From Daphnia pulex (lineage: Eukaryota; Arthropoda; Branchiopoda; Diplostraca; Daphniidae), in contig NC_060019.1 of the NCBI RefSeq assembly GCF_021134715.1, positions 7,998,001-8,062,000 on the forward strand: DNA of 64,000 nt, read 5' to 3'. Position 1 is the stretch's first letter; every line of letters starts with the position of its first letter. Below are positions 34,401 through 46,313 of the stretch, in pieces. Under the pieces are notes generated by a model that worked only from the letters and a program-made list of their open reading frames with translations, was not told the DNA's origin and made no database searches. A program made the position numbers and the translations under genes.

Positions 34401-36568
34401 CGCTCTCAACTGTTGGAGTTTCTATTGGAGCAGCAACGAACTCATATTCGGTCGGGCGAAAGTGATTTAACGTATGGTGCAACCTACTTGCACGAAACTT
34501 ACACCAAAGAGTTGATTATTGGCGGCATTTTCGCTCGTGTTTATAACCGCCAGCCTGATTTTCAACTGGAAAATCCAGCTAACTTTGTTGTTCATCTCCT
34601 CAATTATTTGACGCAACACTCCCAGCAGGTACTGTGCCATCATTAGTATTTCAGTGACAAAAAAATGTCAACTACTTTTTATAATTAAAGGTCGACCTGG
34701 AGAATACCAACTCAGCTTTGCAAGCGTTGTTTAATGTGATGAAAGCAGCGCCAGTCGTAGCTTTGCAGTGCCTTGGACGTTTTCAATGTCTTTTCCAACT
34801 AGCAATAAATTCACCTACTACTGGGCACTTAGCTCTACAGGTAACAATTTTTTGTTCCATTCGGAAAGAGAAGTTCATTGCAAGTAAAATATTTATATGA
34901 CGCAGGTAATTCATCTAGCATCCCAACAAAACGAATGCGTTGTTGACATAGGCTCGTCTCAACTTATTAATTACCTGCTATGTGTTCTTCGATCGCCGAA
35001 CTCCAACAGTGTGGGGTTGTGTCTCGACACAATCTACACACTTTTGTCACACACTCCCATTGTTAAAGAAGCCTTAGCGAAAGGAGGTAATATTTAAAAA
35101 ACATAATTAATTCTGGGCTTCTGGCGATATTGATTATTATTTTGATTCTTTTTTTCTTTTTTATAGGTGTTGTGTTTGTATTGGACGTCTTTTGCAATGA
35201 AACCAACATGGAACTGAGAATTCGATCTGCCGAACTTTTGGCCCGGATGGCAGCCGATCGTCTTGTGGGTGGCAGAGTTCGCATCCAGATGGGCAAATTT
35301 CTGCCGGTTCTTTTCGCTGATGCCATGCGAGATGCTCCGGCAACGGCGGTTCAACTTTTTGAATCGAGTTCAGAAAATCCAGAAATTATTTGGACCGAGG
35401 ATATGCGACTGAGACTGTCAGCTGTAAGTACTTAACTCGATTTTGACTGTTGCCTACGTTCAACTATTATTACAAGGAATTTGTATTATTCAAAGGTTCT
35501 TCGACAAATAATCAAGCGTCAATTGGCTGTGATAAACCAAGATTCAAATGCAGAATGGCCAGGCATTGACCCTCACGACGAATCAGAGCTGCCCAATTTG
35601 GATTCTGAAATATGCGTTGGTGGCATTTATCTGCGACTATTGGTGGCGAATCCCGGTTGGGTTCTACGAAAGCCAAAGGAAATTCTTGGCGAATTACTGG
35701 AAGCTGGACTTCAAGGCTTGCAAAAAGAAGGAGTAAGGGAAATCATTTCTCCGCGTTATTGACTTCATTTCTCGACAGTTAGATAGGAATTTGCTGATTG
35801 AAAATGTTCCTTTTCTACGTGTGCAACAGTGGAGATTGGTATCAACTGGAAATAATTTATTGTATTTCTTTTTTTTAACAGGAAACGGAGAAAACCAAGC
35901 TTATCATTTCGTCCATCTCAGGACTATTGCATAGTCAACCCGTTCTATCGGAACACATTCCGGCGCTGGGTCCGCTACCTCGGTTGTTACGTCTTTTGTC
36001 ATCTTCCAGCAGTTCGAGTGCAGTGACTGCTCGATTGCTTAGGCTCTTGAATCCGATGGCGAGTAGTAGTACTTGCGTGGAGGCGTTTTCTAGGTTAGAA
36101 TGCATTGCACCGATTGCCTCTGCTATGCAACATCACCCAGAGCACGTAACCATTGCGTTGGAAACTCTTGAGAAGCTTACAACATCGTTCTCAGGAGCAG
36201 AAGAATTTGCGCAGCAAGCAATCAATGCTGAACTGGTGCCGCAATTGTTGAAATTATTGGAAGAGTCTGTCAATCCACATTTGTCGTCTTCTGGACGAGC
36301 TCTAGTGGTTTCCATTTTAAAAGCTCTTGCCGGAAGCCGCTTACATGGAAGTCGGATAACCTCTCTCCTAGATCAGTCATCTTGCTGGGCTTCCTATCGG
36401 GATCAGCGACACGATCTTTTCCTACAAGCCTCCGGTTCTGCATTGCCAATTGCTGCCGGAGCTGGGGTTGCCGGTTACATCACTCATCATAATCGCGGTA
36501 CTGTGGGAGGGCAGCATCAATCGCCTCCGCCTCCTCCGTCATTCGACCCTCTACAGTCACGTGATTAA
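28435..36568 (+). CDS. Rme-8: RME-8 / DNAJC13, endosomal J-domain co-chaperone, 2235 aa
   Basis: Twenty-one coding exons join in phase (28435-29237, 29304-29550, 29613-29819, 29887-30154, 30216-30425, 30500-30634, 30700-30908, 30981-31332, 31401-31608, 31668-32064, 32125-32521, 32589-33197, 33261-33486, 33553-33727, 33819-34118, 34176-34628, 34691-34840, 34906-35086, 35167-35423, 35496-35732, 35882-36568) to 2235 residues; human DNAJC13 has 2243. The N-terminal lipid-binding region starts near [24 protein letters not shown]-like segment ([15 protein letters not shown]) is at ~988-1040, the J domain at ~1303-1368 with HPD at ~1340, and four IWN-type repeats at ~780, 1211, 1650 and 1916, with armadillo-like helices throughout. 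RME-8 stimulates Hsc70 on early endosomes and works with SNX1/WASH in retrograde sorting. An upstream in-frame stop fixes the start. Intron 2 uses a GC donor (GAG|GCAAGT at 29551). Confidence 0.98.
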
Positions 36569-38168
36569 ATTTCTCGAAAACCCCACAAGTGCCAATTGTT
36601 TAATTGTATTATTCTTGTTTAGCGTTTGCACAGCGATGCACGCATATATAATTCTTCTTCCCTATCCGTTGTACTAATACGTGTAGGTCATACTTTCACC
36701 CTACATAAATTTCATTCTTCTTCTTACTGCCAGTGATGCCAGATGTTTGGAAATACAATGGAAAAATTCATGATTACACTAGTTCCATTAAACCTTAACT
36801 GGCGTTCAACTGGGAATGCGTATCATGACTTTGCATAGGGCGGAGTCTCTTTTAAGAGAGGCCATCGCCCTTTCATATGTATATATGTCGGTTCATAAGG
36901 CGCTTTAAGCGAGATGGATTTAGACTGATGAATTTTCCAGCCCATCGCCGTAAGCGCTAAACAGTAATAATTAATAGGGAAGATATATGTTTTAAAATTG
37001 TGATCGTCAAAGATGAAATTACTGTAGGTGAATTCGGCAGAGGTTCCAGCGCTCAAGTTAAGTCCTGAACGTTAAGGGCGGTTCTTTAATGAGCCTCCTA
37101 TTTTACGGTATAACTAATCGGCGTCGGAGGGGTTAAACCTTTGGAAGGTGGGGAAGAGGGATGGAGGAAAATTAGGAAGAGGAGTGGGGTGAATGATGAA
37201 AAGCGGAAGAAAAAGGGAACGGAGAATGAGGTCACGTGATCAGTTTCGATTGGCCGGCCCATAGACAATCGTAGATATGACACGCACATTACGAATTTCG
37301 ACGGCAACGTCATCTCTGAATTAGGGGCCGCACTAGATATTTTATAGATGCTCCACACTATGAAACCTCCAGCCTAGATTTCAAAAGAAATAGTAAAAAA
37401 CCACTCTTTTTAACGTAAATAACATGAAAATAAAATCAAGCTCTATCATTTGGATCAACACCTAACTCGAACGTAGACATTAATTCTCTATGGTGTAATA
37501 TAATAAAGCATTACGTATGACAAAATTCGGGATTCCCAAATGTTGCAAGCTGTTACATTTGGATGCCTAAGCAAAGCTTCAACCTTTAATCACGTGGGGC
37601 GCCACTTGAGATCAGGGAATCGTAACTCCATAAAGAAGTCGAACCTAATGTTGTCTAGGGGTTGTCCGTACTCCCTTAACTACAAGCTACACTTTACACT
37701 AAAAAGAGACCTTAAGCGTGGTCGCCATTTTCAGGCTTCGAATTTCCACTCCACTCAGCTGGTATTTCCATGGATTAAACTTGTGCATATGCAAACTATT
37801 TTTTGCAGTCCTCCATGGGAAAATTGAACCAATTCCGCAATTGATTTTCATTTTAAACGGTGAGGAGTTAATTATCAACCTTTCGTAAACTACAGCTAGC
37901 CCTCTGCTGTTTGACAATCGTGGCGGGAATGAATTCGTCTGGGCTTTTGTACATGTAAAATGTGAAAATGGTTACTTTGCTGTATTACTTTTAGTTTCCT
38001 TGTACTGCTCTCTCACTAGATGGATAATTTCTTATCCAAATTAACATCAAATGAAACAATTTTTAGTGTTTGTTTATGTTTGGTAGTTCATTCAAAATCT
38101 GCTTGGTTGATAGTTGTTGTCATTTGAACTTGGTTGTCTAACCTATTCTTTTATATTAGGCTTTCAAT
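36569..38168. other. Intergenic between RME-8 and MEP-1
   Basis: No gene recognised. The last bases include a good acceptor (tattag, ending about 38160) eight bases before the MEP-1 ATG, so an upstream non-coding exon of MEP-1 must lie in this stretch. Confidence 0.5.
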
Positions 38169-41100
38169 ATGAATTCTGACCCAGAGGATTGCAGCAAAAC
38201 CAATGATATCCCAGAAGATGAAGAAATGAAAGTGGAAGTTAATGGTGAAGTGAACATCCCACAAGAAAATGGAAAACATTCGGTTGTTGTGCCAGATGAC
38301 TCCTCGCTTCTGGATGAGCAGACTGCTGGCAAATCTAAAAGTGAAACATCCTGTGAACATCCCAAATCTGTGATTAAAGTTAACACAGGAGAGCTAAACC
38401 AAGATGGCCAGGAAAAAGAACTTGTCTGTGAGGAAGTTGATTCTACTCAATCATCGCAGAAAGCAGAACCTGTAGATGAGACAAAGGTTGATGCAAATGG
38501 GGAAGCCAAGAGTGTTCCGGCCCTTGCGAAAGACGGGAAGCCTGTTATTCAAAGGAGAATGTCCTTAAGACACCGAGCTGCACCAAAGAAATATGCTGAG
38601 GCAGATAAAAGCAGTGATGATGACATAAAAGATTCAACAGCTCCTGCAAAAGACCCTTTGGAAATACCTCTAGGAAAAAATTCATCAACAGTGCTCATTA
38701 GGAAATCGCCCGTTGCAGCAGTAGTAGTGAAATCCCCACCCAAATCCGTCTCTCCTGTCAAAATGACCAAAGTGACGAGACCTCCACCAGAGCTTATCAA
38801 AGCTCCGATTCTGTCCAAAATTTCCATCTCTTCAGCCACAAGTGTGACCGTGGTGCCACGGTCTAAAGAGAACAATTCCAACTCAGGATTTGTTGTTGTT
38901 GACACACAATCCATTTTGAAAGGAAAAAATGCTGCACCAGTCAGCAATGTTCCTGCATCTGTGACAGTTTCTGCTGTTCCTCCCACCCCAAAAGCAATGC
39001 CCAAGCCTATTCCCCCGCCTGTTACTTCGAGTGCAAGCCGAAAGAGCACCAACTCCTCCATTTCTAACTCAACCAGTCTTCCAGATCCATTTGAATCATT
39101 AGGTATATACGCTTTATTTATTTCGTCGATCTTTGATGTGTTTGGTATCTATAGTGTTTTTTATTTGAACAGGTTTGGCAGATGACTCCTTCATCGTCGA
39201 AGCCCCGTCGTTTGTCGTCCCGTACCTGATAGAGAAATCGGCTTCTCAGAATTTGAAAAAGACAGTCCAATCAATGGATCCCCATCCCGCTTCTGAAAAG
39301 AAAGAAGACGTCGTAGTTCTGAGCGAAGAAGATTCGAACGATTCGGAAAAGAAAGAGAAAGATGACGTCAAATCTACTAGTGCAACAGCTACGTTAGGAG
39401 CAACTCCGCTCGATAAGTCGTCGATGAAATCGGAAATGGAAAAATCAATAAGGCTGAAGAAGGAAGAAGATGAATATTTTTCAGGGCCAATCGGGCGCTT
39501 TTTTCTTGATATTGGACTGTCACTAGTTCAGGAATATGTTCAAGGAGATCTCCTCCGAGTCCAGAAGAGGAAAGTCCACAAGGGAACAAAGATAACTGAC
39601 CCCAGCCTGTCCGTAAACGCCTTGACCAAAGGTAAAATATCCTACTACACCATTCAATCGTATGTGATATAATATTCTGTATGTGATTTTGTTATAGGGC
39701 TTGATGTTACTCGCGCTAAAAATGATCCTTATCGATTGCCTTGGCGCTCTTGCAACCAGTGCAGTTTCAAGAGCGAATCATCATTAATGATGGCTCACCA
39801 CAAGAGCCTTCCTTTAGCCCTTGGATCTGGGTCATCGGCACGATATGGATGCCATTGGTGTTCGTTCGAAGCCAAAGAATCACATTTGGTATCGTTGCAC
39901 ATCGAAACAGATCACGGTGTGAAGACGCGGACAGGACCTGATCTGCCGTCGCACCAGTGCCCACTTTGTCCATTTGAAGATAACGTCAAGTCCAAAGTAA
40001 CACGTCATATGATGAGCTGCCAGAAAAGATTCGTCGCCGACCGCAATCTAGAACCTCCACTAGACTGGGAACCACCAGCTAAAATACCGAGGATGCCCAC
40101 GCGTTACATGCGAGCGTACACTCCTGGCATGAATGCGGGAACAGGGTTGCATGGCTACTCTCTTACGTCGACCAAAGGACTAAATCTGCCTTACCACCCA
40201 CTTCTACCCAAATCGGCCTTGATGAATTCTCTGGGATATAACAGTGGTTTGTCGTCAACCGGAACCGGTAATATATTGTCGATCCATTACTCTCTTGACA
40301 AGTGTTGCTCCCTACTGCGAATCAGTGTTTTTTATTCGCGGTTGTCTAAAAATCTTTTTTTTTTTATTCCTAGGTCAAAACACTTACTTGGGCAATATGG
40401 CTGCAGCAGTTCAAGGCAAAGGAGGCAAGGGAGGCAGCCCTTCACAGGCAGCTCTTGCTGGTTTGCGTTTGCCGGCTGAATTGCATGTTGTATCCGGTGC
40501 ATCTCAACGTGTTTCAGGAACGCCATCAGGGTCAACACCTCAACCTAAGGGGCGTGACTATCGTCAGCAGGCCTCTAATCAGTCGTCTTCTTATTTAAAT
40601 CCTTCCTCGTATGGTGTTCCCAACAATCAAATTTATCAGGTAATGGTTTATCTTCAATTTTCCCAATTATCATCAATTTCATAGACGTCTATTTCTTTTT
40701 TGCAGGCTATTGCCAAGTCCTTTCAACTGTTACAAGGACATGGGTCTTCAATGTCGGTCTTACCGTCAAATGTGTCCAAGAATCAGTCGGCAGGTGCTAG
40801 CGCAATTGATAAGTTGAAGAAAAATACCAGCTCCATTAGTTTACTGCCTGGCTTAGTGAACACGAGCGGATTGACAATTCAAAGCTCAACTACTCCCACG
40901 ACCAATAAGGCCAAGACCAACCAGCAGCCAAGCATCTCCATTACTCCTCTGCCACGTACGAGCACGTCGACACTTTCAAACAAACCCTCTCTATCCGTCA
41001 GCCCGGTCACTCCTGCGGCCACGAATGCAATGGCGGCAATTGGTAACAATACCTTGGCAGCAAAAGCTGGACAACCGGCAACACCAGGGCAGAAAGGGGC

Positions 41101-42024
41101 GGTTGTCTGTGAAATATGTGACAGTTCCATTAAGGTTAGAAATATTTTTTTTTTTTTATTTTTTTTACGGTTTCTCTAATTTACCGAACATCTGAATTAG
41201 GATTTGGAGCAATTGCGTCATCATATGCAGTGGATTCATAAAGTGAAGATTCACCCCAAAATGATTCACAATCGACCGCCGCTGAACTGCCAGAAATGCC
41301 AGTGTCGTTTTTTTACAGACCAAGGCCTTGAGAGACATTTGTTGGGATCCCATGGGTTGGTTACATCATCCATGCAGGAAGCGGCCAACCGAGGACAAGA
41401 TGGTGGTCGTTGCCCCATATGCGGAAAGGTACTGAGTTACACCTTTCATAGGACCTTTGCAACCTAGGTGTAAGTTGTTTTATAATTTCAATTGAATATT
41501 TTTTTTTTAAATATTAGGTTCATCAGTGGAAACTGCTCAGTCACGTGGTGAAGGATCACGGTCTGAGTTTGAAACCTGCTCATCTCTCGTACAAGTGTAC
41601 GGTTTGCACAGCCACCTTCACTATGTACAAACTGTTTGAGAACCATGTGTATACAGCTCATTCGGTGGTAGCTAGAAAAGTTCTGGACAAGGACAAGGCA
41701 GACACCAAGAAAGGAAGTTCGGGCTCGACCAATACCAGCACAACTGGGGCCTTGAGAATCAATGACGAGATCACCATCATACCACAAACGACTCGTCACG
41801 ATTCATCTGATCAGAATGTGTGCCGGCCCTCCAGGGGCGAGAAAAGGAGTCGGGTTGACATCATTGACTTGTCTGATGACGAACAAGACAACAAAGACGG
41901 TCTAACTCTTCCCAAATCCCAAGTGACGATTACGAAAGTGCCCGCCCCTAAAGGCTACCTAAGCAGAAATAGTAGAGAGTCCATGTCCAAGCGCAGCAGG
42001 ACGGACGACAACGATACCGAGTGA
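38169..42024 (+). CDS. MEP-1: MEP-1 (MOG-interacting and ectopic P-granules protein 1) zinc-finger protein, 1130 aa
   Basis: Exons 38169-39102, 39173-39631, 39698-40267, 40374-40639, 40706-41134, 41201-41428 and 41518-42024. The N-terminal third is acidic and disordered. Seven C2H2-like fingers follow: CNQCSFKSESSLMMAHH, CHWCSFEAKESHLVSLH, CPLCPFEDNVKSKVTRH, CEICDSSIKDLEQLRHH, CQKCQCRFFTDQGLERH, CPICGKVHQWKLLSHV and CTVCTATFTMYKLFENH. The blocks YTPGMN, NTYLGNMAAAVQGK and LSYKCTVCTATF are characteristic of MEP-1, which in flies forms the dMec co-repressor with Mi-2 and in worms silences germline genes in soma. Near the C-terminus VDIIDLSDDE is a textbook SUMO-interaction motif, consistent with SUMO-dependent repression. 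It is convergent with ACBD6. Confidence 0.88.
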
Positions 42025-42775
42025 ATTATTTTTTTTTTTTGGAGGGAGCTTTCGTTTCAAATGTGCTCCCTAGCATCTTTTCCCTTCCCTACAATTTCGT
42101 TTGAGGCAATCCAATTGAACATTGGATGGTATGAATGTGAAGCGAATATTCTTATGAAACAAAATTCAGAAACAATACAGGATTATTTACTTTTACACAT
42201 TTGGATTAGTGTTTACCATGTCGTGTCTGGAAAAAAAAACTGAGCCATGTTTAGGTGCATTACGAACATAAAAGATGTTGATACTCGAGATCATGTTCTC
42301 AGCCCGCCATGTCTTGATATCGCAAATCTGCCAGCCCCCCTCTACTTTTCTTTCTTTATTTCCCGGAAAATTTAAAATACGTTTAGTTTTCGCTGTTGAC
42401 TAATTGTTATTTGTTTCTTTTACCAAACCATCCGCTCCCAACACCTCCTTCAATTAAGAAAGTTTATTCTGTATATTTTCTTCCCTACTCAAACCCTGGT
42501 TATTCGCCGTTCACACCGATACCTCTTTTTATTTCCTTTCCACTCCATCTCACGAGGAATGTCTAAATGGTCATATCGACATGACCACGTTTTCATGTCG
42601 CCATCTGTTAAAAATATAACAATAATAAACTGCGTTTAGTACCTCCATACAGAATTGGGCTACCATCATTGATTTGTAATGTTTTAACTGGAAAAATTGT
42701 TTATTGACGGATAAAGACATCCTCATTTGTAGAAAGAAACATAACATAAGAAAACAACTGAACTGTATAATTGGC
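42025..42775. other. Convergent 3' flanks of MEP-1 and ACBD6
   Basis: T-rich 3' UTR sequence; no ORF or repeat supported. Confidence 0.5.
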
Positions 42776-43462
42776 TTACAAGTCTGACAGCTCGGAAGGG
42801 AGCATACCATTATGATCTCGGATGTTTTGGTTTGCGTGAAGTTGTTCCAAAAATCGAATGCACTCATCGTGGCCACAAGCGAAAGCATAATGCAAGGGGG
42901 TTTGTCCATCACCGTCTGTAACGTTCACGTCCGCACCTTTCTTCGCGAGCAGATTGATCATTGACGTATCGCCTCTATCCGCCGCCCAATGAATCAATGC
43001 CATTTCGTTTTCGTCCCGTTGATCTATAAGTGATGGATTTACACTTAACATGGATGAAACGTGTTCGATTTTTCCCTCTTTCAACCAATCAAAAATTGTC
43101 TTGTCACTGTCGTCCAGCTCTTGATCCATTTTGGCCATACAGCTGACTGTTACTCCGAAAGCTGATGTTTTTTTAACACTTGACGTTCCTTTCTTATGGT
43201 TCGATGCCAAACTATCCACTAGTTCGATATACTGGGATTTGGCATCATTGAGGCTGGTGGTTCCAAGAGCATTCCACGCTTCCCATTTCTGACGTGCTGT
43301 GTAGTTAAATATTCCTGGTTTGGAAATATTACATGTTCCTAGCGTTGCTTGTTTGTATAGTCCATAGAGCCGCAGCATGGTGGTTGTATCAATGTTCACA
43401 AATTCCTTCACTGTCTCTGAAGCTTCACTGAAAGCAGAATCCAGATCCATTATTGATTCCAT
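42776..43462 (-). CDS. ACBD6: Acyl-CoA-binding domain protein 6 (ACBP domain + ankyrin repeats), 228 aa
   Basis: Single exon. The ACBP domain spans about residues 10-95, with LRLYGLYKQATLGTCNISKP and the acyl-CoA site block RQKWEAWNALG. Two to three ankyrin repeats follow (MALIHWAADRGDTSMINLL; QTPLHYAFACGHDECIRFL) to the end. ACBD6 binds long-chain acyl-CoA and supports protein N-myristoylation. I chose ATG 43462 (A at -3, G at +4); the frame is open six codons further upstream, right back to the METTL23 UAG. There is no room for a promoter between the genes, and ACBD6 lacks introns while its upstream neighbour has two. Confidence 0.93.
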   Translation of the reverse strand: MESIMDLDSAFSEASETVKEFVNIDTTTMLRLYGLYKQATLGTCNISKPGIFNYTARQKWEAWNALGTTSLNDAKSQYIELVDSLASNHKKGTSSVKKTSAFGVTVSCMAKMDQELDDSDKTIFDWLKEGKIEHVSSMLSVNPSLIDQRDENEMALIHWAADRGDTSMINLLAKKGADVNVTDGDGQTPLHYAFACGHDECIRFLEQLHANQNIRDHNGMLPSELSDL

Positions 43463-43480
43463 ATTGCAGAACTGGAACAA

Positions 43481-44324
43481 CTAGGAAGCACGATGAATTT
43501 CGAAGAGTTGTATAGTATTATCCTGAGTGAGTTCAGCGACATCAACAACTGAGCTTGAAATAATGCTTGCCACTTCAAGAGTCTTGCAGCATAATTTCCA
43601 CTTTGACAAGTAAGGTTCAAAACTCCAATCTGAACTCCTTTCCTTGTAGGAGCACACAAAACTTGCAGATGGATTCTTTTCCAGCAGATAGGATACAGTC
43701 ATGAGAATTGGTTCAAAAACAGTTGGGTCATAGAAGCAGTCTGAACTTATGATGAGGTCAACTGGTTCAAGTTTTAAAAGTTGTGGTTCAAATGTACCCC
43801 ATGTGAGTCCAATTATTTTTACCTTTCAAATAATAAATAAAATATTACTAAAAATTAAAATTTGTCTCACATTTATAAAAGCAATACATTGAAGGGATAA
43901 ATTATTTTTACCTTATCGCCCACACCATTAGTTACAGCACTTGTTCTACAGTTTTCTAAACATTTAGTGAAGCGAGAACAATCACTTAGTGTAACATTAG
44001 CTCCACATTTAGCAGCAACCACTCCTGGAAGTGAAGTTCCAGCACCCAATTCAATTACGTGCTTCCCGATTAATTCAGGTCTCTGACTCCATAAATACCA
44101 TGCTAGGACTGGAGCACAGGGCCACGTATACATGCCATAGCTTGCATGAAGTTGCTATGTGTAAGTTGAAAATCGTACAGTTTATTGAAATTCAATTTTT
44201 AAAAAACCAAACTCACCTCAGGTATAATAACGGCTAAGGTTTCAGCTGGATTATCAGGACACGAGAAAAAGAAATGCTTATGAGTCGGTTTTGATGAATC
44301 TGTACCAATTGAATTAATGTCCAT
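43481..44324 (-). CDS. METTL23: METTL23-like protein methyltransferase, 230 aa
   Basis: Exons 44217-44324, 43912-44154 and 43481-43822 (minus strand), in phase. The Rossmann-fold SAM site is VIELGAGTSLPGVVAAKCGA followed by VTLSDCS. The post-II motif region is GLTWGTFEPQ and DLIISSDCFYDPTVFEPIL, as in METTL23 (a histone-arginine methyltransferase in mammals) and related lysine methyltransferase-like proteins. Length is slightly above human METTL23 (190). The gene ends in UAG, and the ACBD6 frame follows without any other stop, in the same frame, with its ATG 18 nt later. Confidence 0.88.
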
Positions 44325-46108
44325 TCCACATTACAATGTGGATTTTTTACACTTTACGAATTCTGGAACGCTAAATATATCAAGTTACAATTTTTAAACA
44401 GAATATGTTTTATATGAATTCTACGTGAAGCAGAAACACAGTTGATAACACGAAAAATGCAACGATGATCAAACCAACGGTCTGTCAGATGAGGTAGGTA
44501 GACAAACAGATAAGCATTACTAGCAGAATGATAAGCGAACAGCCGGAGGACCTAGAAGGTTCCCCCCAATTCCGCTATGATCGCTAGTACGGAATTGTGT
44601 ATGGCGGGAATACGAATTATGAACTATGATGATAAAACTGATAATGTGTGTGCGCCAGTGTGCATAAGTGCATTTCCAATCTCAAATACAACGTCATTAC
44701 CTCAAAATTATTTTATTTCTTTTTTTTACACTGTATTCTACTTTTCATGTCCCGAAACAATTTACATGGCACATAAATAAGTAGTTGGAAGAAAAATAAA
44801 TCCCTCCCTCCTTCGGCTGCCGGTTACGCTCTGCTCAAGTTGTAGTCTCACTTAAGTGCTAGAGTTTCTGTCCAGCAGATGTTATTAGCAAGAAAGGTTA
44901 GACAGTTATAAGTTGTTGGGTAAAATTAAGTTAACCAGGATATTTCATAACTTTTCAGGCATGGCGCGTCCCAGACATGCAGGCAGCCAAGGTCAATTGA
45001 CAATTTTGACACCAATGCCCCTGGTAGCCGAGGGAAATAGGTGTGGCGGTGGCCGGCCGCCAAGCAAATAAATGTTTGACAGAATTGTTAAAAGAACTTG
45101 ACCAACTAAGAATATATTGTACATATTTAAATATTCTAGCAGCCTATAGGTTGCACTTACTACAGTGTTTACAACACGATACCCCCTTCAAAACGTCCAA
45201 CTGTCAGTTTTGTAAAAATTATTTCCTGTTCTTAGTAGGTAGGATTTGCCTTTCTTTTTCAATGTTAGCCGACAGCAACACAAAGGTGGCCATAAAATTG
45301 ACGTAATACCTGTCTCAACAAGTGAAAGGTATGAATTATTCATACAACCGCACAGCTGGCTGATAAAGTGATAAATTTCTAAAATAAATAATACAAAAGG
45401 AATTCGGAAAACTGGTATAGATAGAATGTTTTTTTTAGAAATTGGTTGCCCATATTTTAAGACCTTGTACTTGTTTAACACATTTAGACCGAGCGATGAT
45501 ATTGGATAATGTAGGCTACAACCCGTTGCATAACAGTATAAAAAGCCTGCCGTTATTCGTTTTAGCTTTCATGTTCAACAAATAAATTCCATAGAATTTC
45601 CAACTCATCAGCTGCTTATAACTACTGCTTAACACAAAGAAAAAAATATGTATGCACGGCTTCTGCGGTTACATATCTCATCTTAAAAGAAAGACTACAG
45701 CAATCACTTTCTTATTTTATGCCAATTTTGGTATAAATATTTGAAAACTGGTTGTGTGTAATGTTTATACTTGCATCACTTAAAATATTTTCTATAATTT
45801 GAAAGCGGTATTCTGGAAAGTTCTAAACAATTGTTTAAAAAAAATCAAAAGACAAGCATGCGGTATGCTGTCTTTAATCGAATTTCGGTGAATGTCTAAT
45901 AATTGGGTATAGAACGGGTTCTGTGTCTTTGGCTAGGGAGGAGGAGCTAATAAGGAAATTTAAGGTCGTTTGGTATGTGTATCTTTGATAATGACTTTTT
46001 AACCAGGAACTCGATTTTACCAGTTTGAACTAGTTTGATGCGTGTACCTTGATGGTCGACTTGAACTACACCCCACCCATGCAATTATTTGACTTCTCGG
46101 TACGCGAC
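44325..46108. other. Intergenic, METTL23 5' flank and upstream region of the small membrane protein
   Basis: No gene recognised. A second TATA-like box (tataaaaagcc near 45538) has no assignable transcript. Confidence 0.4.
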
Positions 46109-46146
46109 TATAAAAGATATTGACGAGGGATTGTACGGCGTTCAGT
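46109..46146 (+). promoter_or_regulatory. Core promoter: TATA box and TCAGT initiator
   Basis: TATAAAAG at 46109-46116 and the arthropod initiator TCAGT at 46142-46146, 35 bp apart, about 170 bp before the ATG at 46314. Confidence 0.5.
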
Positions 46147-46313
46147 GCGTTCAAATACCTTTATGCATACGGGCCGTGTGTTAAGACTGTGTAGTTTCGA
46201 GCGTTTCATTTCCCTGCGAGTATTTCATTTTAGATGGTTAGATTTCAAGAATTTGAATTGTGTAACATTATTTAGTTCAGTCTGAATAGTCTTATACACC
46301 TGACCAACCAAAA

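Noticed and set aside
37540-37827. 95-codon ORF upstream of MEP-1
   Set aside because: No family resemblance, no splice context, composition like intergenic DNA.
38549-39061. 170-codon minus-strand ORF
   Set aside because: Antisense shadow of the long first MEP-1 exon; no independent coding features.
45855-45885. Short hairpin AAAGACA...TGTCTTT as a terminator or miRNA
   Set aside because: Bulged ~11-bp stem only; expected by chance in this AT-rich DNA.
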